Assembly (NCBI RefSeq): GCF_000425805.1
Contig: NZ_KE384459.1
Span: 33,719-97,718, forward strand
DNA: 64,000 nt
Source of the DNA: Pseudomonas vranovensis DSM 16006
GTDB lineage: Bacteria > Pseudomonadota > Gammaproteobacteria > Pseudomonadales > Pseudomonadaceae
Direction: 5' to 3'
Below, in pieces: positions 61,093 through 64,000 of the stretch (position 1 is the first letter of the stretch; every line of letters begins with the position of its first letter). Both the position numbers and the translations under genes were made by a program. The notes below the pieces were generated by a model. It was not told where the DNA came from, made no database searches, and saw only the letters and a list, made by a program, of their open reading frames with translations.

Positions 61093-62160
61093 ATGTACCC
61101 GAAGAACACCTGGTATGTCGCCTGCACCCCTGACGAAATTGCCGACAAGCCCCTGGGCCGGCAGATTTGCGGTGAACGCATCGTTTTCTACCGAGGCCAG
61201 GAGAACCGCGTCGCCGCTGTCGAGGATTTTTGCCCGCACCGCGGTGCGCCGTTGTCGCTGGGCTATGTCGAGAACGGCAACCTGGTATGCGGTTACCACG
61301 GCCTGGTGATGGGCTGCGACGGCAAGACCGTCGAGATGCCCGGGCAACGGGTGCGGGGCTTTCCGTGCAACAAGACCTTCGCCGTGGTCGAGCGCTACGG
61401 CTTTGTCTGGGTCTGGCCGGGCGAGCAGTCGTTGGCGGATGCGGGCTTGATCCCGCACCTGGAGTGGGCCGTGAGCGATGAGTGGGCTTACGGCGGGGGG
61501 CTGTTTCACATCGGGTGCGACTACCGCCTGATGATCGACAACCTCATGGACTTGACCCACGAAACCTACGTACATGCCTCCAGCATCGGCCAGAAGGAAA
61601 TCGACGAAGCACCGCCAGTGACCACCGTCAACGGCGACGAGGTAGTCACTGCCCGACACATGGAAAACATCATGGCCCCGCCGTTCTGGCGCATGGCCCT
61701 GCGCGGCAACGGCCTGGCCGACGACGTGCCGGTGGACCGCTGGCAGATCTGCCGCTTCACCCCGCCCAGCCATGTATTGATCGAAGTGGGCGTGGCCCAC
61801 GCGGGCAAAGGTGGCTATCACGCCGAGGCGCAGCACAAGGCCGCGAGCATCGTGGTCGACTTCATCACCCCCGAGACCGATACCTCGATCTGGTACTTCT
61901 GGGGCATGGCGCGCAATTTCGCCGCGCAGGACGACGCCCTGACCGCAGACATCCGCCAAGGCCAGGGCAAAATCTTCAGCGAAGACCTGGAGATGCTCGA
62001 GCGCCAGCAACGCAACCTGCTCGACCACCCTCAGCGCAACCTGCTCAAGCTCAACATCGACGCCGGCGGCGTGCAGTCGCGCAAAATCCTCGACCGCCTG
62101 ATCGCCCAGGAACGCGCGCCCGAGCCGCAGTTGATCGCCACCACCGCCACCCCGGCCTGA
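61093..62160 (+). CDS. vanA: Vanillate O-demethylase oxygenase subunit
   Basis: A 355-residue Rieske non-heme iron oxygenase demethylating vanillate to protocatechuate and formaldehyde. The [2Fe-2S] ligands are in FCPHRGAPLSLGY and LVCGYHGLVMG, and the mononuclear iron site is in DNLMDLTHETYVHA (Asp/His-x4-His). Its size and the adjacent VanB reductase and VanR regulator make VanA the specific call rather than a general aromatic dioxygenase. GAG-rich purines lie just upstream of the start at 61093. vanB begins 28 bp later. Confidence 0.94.
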   Translation: MYPKNTWYVACTPDEIADKPLGRQICGERIVFYRGQENRVAAVEDFCPHRGAPLSLGYVENGNLVCGYHGLVMGCDGKTVEMPGQRVRGFPCNKTFAVVERYGFVWVWPGEQSLADAGLIPHLEWAVSDEWAYGGGLFHIGCDYRLMIDNLMDLTHETYVHASSIGQKEIDEAPPVTTVNGDEVVTARHMENIMAPPFWRMALRGNGLADDVPVDRWQICRFTPPSHVLIEVGVAHAGKGGYHAEAQHKAASIVVDFITPETDTSIWYFWGMARNFAAQDDALTADIRQGQGKIFSEDLEMLERQQRNLLDHPQRNLLKLNIDAGGVQSRKILDRLIAQERAPEPQLIATTATPA

Positions 62161-62187
62161 CCCCAGCCACACTCCCGAGGACCGAAC

Positions 62188-63138
62188 ATGATCGACGTCG
62201 TGGTGGTATCCCGTACCCGTGAAGCGCAAGACATCTACAGCTATGAACTGGCGGCCGTCGATGGCAGCCCGTTGCCGGCGTTCAGCGCCGGCGCGCACAT
62301 TGACGTGCATCTGCCCGACGGCCTGGTCCGCCAGTACTCCCTGTGCAACCACCCCGAGGAACGCCATCGCTATCTGATCGGCGTGCTCAAGGACCCTGCC
62401 TCACGGGGTGGCTCGCGCTGCATGCACGAACAGATCGACTGTGGTGCCCAACTGCGCATCAGCGAGCCGCGCAACCTGTTCCCGCTGGCACACGGTGCCC
62501 GGCGCAGCCTGCTGTTTGCCGGCGGCATCGGCATCACCCCGATCCTGTGCATGGCCGAGCGCCTGGCGCATATCGGCGCCGACTTCGAGCTGCATTACTG
62601 CGCTCGCTCCAGCGAGCGCGCAGCGTTTGTGGAGCGCATCCGCACGGCCCCGTTTGCCGACCGCCTGTTCCTGCATTTCGATGAACAACCCCAGACAGCA
62701 CTGGATGCCAGCAAGGTCCTGGCCAATGCGCAGGACGATATTCACCTGTACGTGTGCGGCCCTGGCGGCTTCATGCAGCACGTGCTCGACAGTGCCAGGG
62801 CGCAAGGGTGGCAGGAAGGCTGCCTGCACCGCGAATACTTCGCCGCCGCACCGGTGGATACCGCCAACGATGGCAGCTTCTCGGTACAGGTGGGCAGCAC
62901 CGGCCAGGTCTTCGAGGTACCCGCCGACCAGAGCGTGGTGCAAGTGCTGGAGCGTCATGGCATCGAGATAGCCATGTCGTGCGAGCAAGGCATTTGCGGC
63001 ACCTGCCTGACGCGGGTGCTGGACGGCGTGCCGGAGCATCGCGACCTGTTCCTGACGGAGGAAGAACAGGCGCTGAACGATCAATTCACGCCCTGCTGCT
63101 CGCGCTCGAAAACGCCGTTGCTGGTACTGGATATCTGA
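62188..63138 (+). CDS. vanB: Vanillate O-demethylase reductase subunit
   Basis: A 316-residue phthalate-dioxygenase-reductase-type protein passing electrons from NADH to VanA. The FMN domain has VRQYSLCNHPEERHRYLIGV; the NAD domain LLFAGGIGITPILCMAERLA and LYVCGPGGFMQHVL; the C-terminal plant-type ferredoxin EIAMSCEQGICGTCLTRVLD with a final Cys pair (TPCCSRSK). Domain order FMN-NAD-2Fe2S is typical of VanB. It is co-transcribed with vanA and ends 6 bp before the convergent vanR. Confidence 0.94.
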   Translation: MIDVVVVSRTREAQDIYSYELAAVDGSPLPAFSAGAHIDVHLPDGLVRQYSLCNHPEERHRYLIGVLKDPASRGGSRCMHEQIDCGAQLRISEPRNLFPLAHGARRSLLFAGGIGITPILCMAERLAHIGADFELHYCARSSERAAFVERIRTAPFADRLFLHFDEQPQTALDASKVLANAQDDIHLYVCGPGGFMQHVLDSARAQGWQEGCLHREYFAAAPVDTANDGSFSVQVGSTGQVFEVPADQSVVQVLERHGIEIAMSCEQGICGTCLTRVLDGVPEHRDLFLTEEEQALNDQFTPCCSRSKTPLLVLDI

Positions 63139-63144
63139 ACCGCG

Positions 63145-63858
63145 TCACGACGAGGGCAGGATCACCTTCATGCGCTCGTCGGTGGTTGCCACACCGAAGG
63201 TTTCGGCATAGCGCAAGGTGGCATTGGCATGCTCGCGCATAATCGCTTCGGCGCGGGCGCCCTGGCCGTTGAGCAGCGCGTCGAACACCGAGTGGTGCTG
63301 CATGTGCGCGTAATTGAAACGTCGGTACTCGCGTGCCAGGTCGTGACGGTCCACGGCCAGCGCAGTGACCGAGGCGAATGGCAGGTGATCGTTGCGCGCC
63401 AGCGCATCGGCGATTGCCGGGTTGTGGCTGCCTTCGACGATCACCTGGTGAAAGCGCATGTTGAGGTCGTGATAGGCCTCGAGGTCTTCCTCGGTGACAA
63501 AGCCTTTTTCGAACAGCTGATCACCTTCGTGCAGGCAGCGCTGCAGGGTGTCCCGTGCTTCAGGCGACAACCCGCGCTCGGCGGCCTGGCGTGCGGCCAG
63601 GCCTTCCAGCACACCGCGCACCTCGACGGCGCCGGCGATATCGTCGGCACTTACCGAACGCACCTGAAAGCCACGGCCGCCAAAGCGCACCAGCAGCCCT
63701 TCCTGCTCCAGGGTACGAAACGCCATGCGCACCGGCATGCGTGAGACGCCGAACAGCTCGGCGGTAGGGATTTCCATCAACCGCGCGCCGGCGGCCAACT
63801 CGCCCGAGGCGATCATCTTGCGCAGCGCAACCAGTACCAATTGACCGGGCTTACTCAT
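63145..63858 (-). CDS. vanR: VanR, GntR-family repressor of vanillate genes
   Basis: A 237-residue GntR/FCD regulator. The winged helix is LVLVALRKMIASGELAAGAR and LMEIPTAELFGVSRMPVRMA with FRTLEQEGLL; the FCD domain has MRFHQVIVEGSHNPAI and a metal-type His set (MQHHSVFDALL). It converges on vanAB and should bind the two GGATCC-centred palindromes at 60953-60964 and 61047-61064, releasing on vanillate binding, as known for VanR homologues. The gene is transcribed on its own from near 63900, where a REP element begins. Confidence 0.9.
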   Translation of the reverse strand: MSKPGQLVLVALRKMIASGELAAGARLMEIPTAELFGVSRMPVRMAFRTLEQEGLLVRFGGRGFQVRSVSADDIAGAVEVRGVLEGLAARQAAERGLSPEARDTLQRCLHEGDQLFEKGFVTEEDLEAYHDLNMRFHQVIVEGSHNPAIADALARNDHLPFASVTALAVDRHDLAREYRRFNYAHMQHHSVFDALLNGQGARAEAIMREHANATLRYAETFGVATTDERMKVILPSS

Positions 63859-63938
63859 CCAGGCAACTTCCAGAAAACATGGACCGCCATACTACCGCAA
63901 GGTGAGTGCTGTGGGAGCGGATGTCCCTCTACCTCTGG

Positions 63939-63982
63939 CGACCGCTGCGCGGCCGATCGCAGGCTGGCGCCAGCGGCTACAC
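63939..63982. repeat. REP-type repeat, copy C
   Basis: 44 bp equal to the inverse of 55811-55854 with one mismatch, just upstream of vanR. The next bases, CGTAGCCGCT at the window edge, start another inverted unit, so this is probably a paired REP (BIME-like) element continuing beyond the window. Confidence 0.75.
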
Positions 63983-64000
63983 CGGCAATCCGTAGCCGCT

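Overview
The window is about 64 kb of GC-rich chromosome from a Pseudomonas, most likely of the P. putida group. The evidence is the set of Pseudomonas-typical families (DUF1652, DUF3015, DUF3300/DUF2950, a PvdE-type exporter, PvdA-like hydroxylase, vanAB/vanR), strong Shine-Dalgarno sites, many ATGA/GTGA gene overlaps, and intergenic REP elements. No rRNA, tRNA, CRISPR array or intact insertion sequence was seen.

Layout. 0-7 kb: a five-gene minus-strand operon (APC permease, DUF3156-like protein, zinc alcohol dehydrogenase, aldehyde dehydrogenase, LuxR-type regulator), with DUF1652 and DUF3015 genes on its flanks. 7.3-12.7 kb: a catabolic island with a periplasmic binding protein, a hydroxylysine-kinase-like APH enzyme and a class III enzyme of the ammoniophospholyase type, divergent from an SDR and a GntR/FCD regulator. 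A 12-bp palindrome sits in the promoter spacer. 12.7-17 kb: a copper operon (P1B ATPase, ferredoxin-reductase, small periplasmic protein, CopZ) behind a CueR-type 19-bp-spacer promoter. 17-18.3 kb: two GNAT genes. 18.5-22.7 kb: SdsA-type alkylsulfatase, DUF3313 lipoprotein and FadL-type porin. 23-28.3 kb: AI-2E-family permease, TolC-like lipoprotein, HlyD-like adaptor, DUF2955 protein and two-TM potassium channel in one operon. 28.4-35.7 kb: phospholipase-D lipoprotein, DUF2950/DUF3300 pair, ABC exporter, small lipoprotein, thymidylate-kinase-like protein.

35.8-47.8 kb is a siderophore locus: TonB receptor with STN domain, FhuF reductase, PvdE-like exporter, FecR, PvdA-like hydroxylase, IucB-like acyltransferase, HSL-type hydrolase, NRPS remnant, type II thioesterase, MbtH and a PvdS/FpvI-like ECF sigma factor. 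Three transcription units carry the same element, CTGAA-N12-TC(A/G)TTCGTC, about 70 nt before their first start codon, so they look like one sigma regulon. The biosynthetic arm is broken: the NRPS is reduced to an acyl-AMP-ligase N-terminus joined out of frame to a short C-terminal tail, the hydroxylase has two frame breaks, and the hydrolase has Gly where its nucleophilic Ser should be. Uptake, iron release and signalling genes are intact. The locus may have become receive-only, or the assembly may have collapsed here.

47.9-54.5 kb is a decay zone: LysR, LysE and receiver-domain fragments, an intact endonuclease I, an orphan Stv-like gene of lower GC between imperfect direct repeats, and a PepSY protein beside a TonB receptor lacking its N-terminus. 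54.5-64 kb: NhaA; a TetR regulator with a long inverted-repeat operator controlling a porin/amidohydrolase/MFS operon; and vanAB with convergent vanR and two GGATCC-centred VanR operators.
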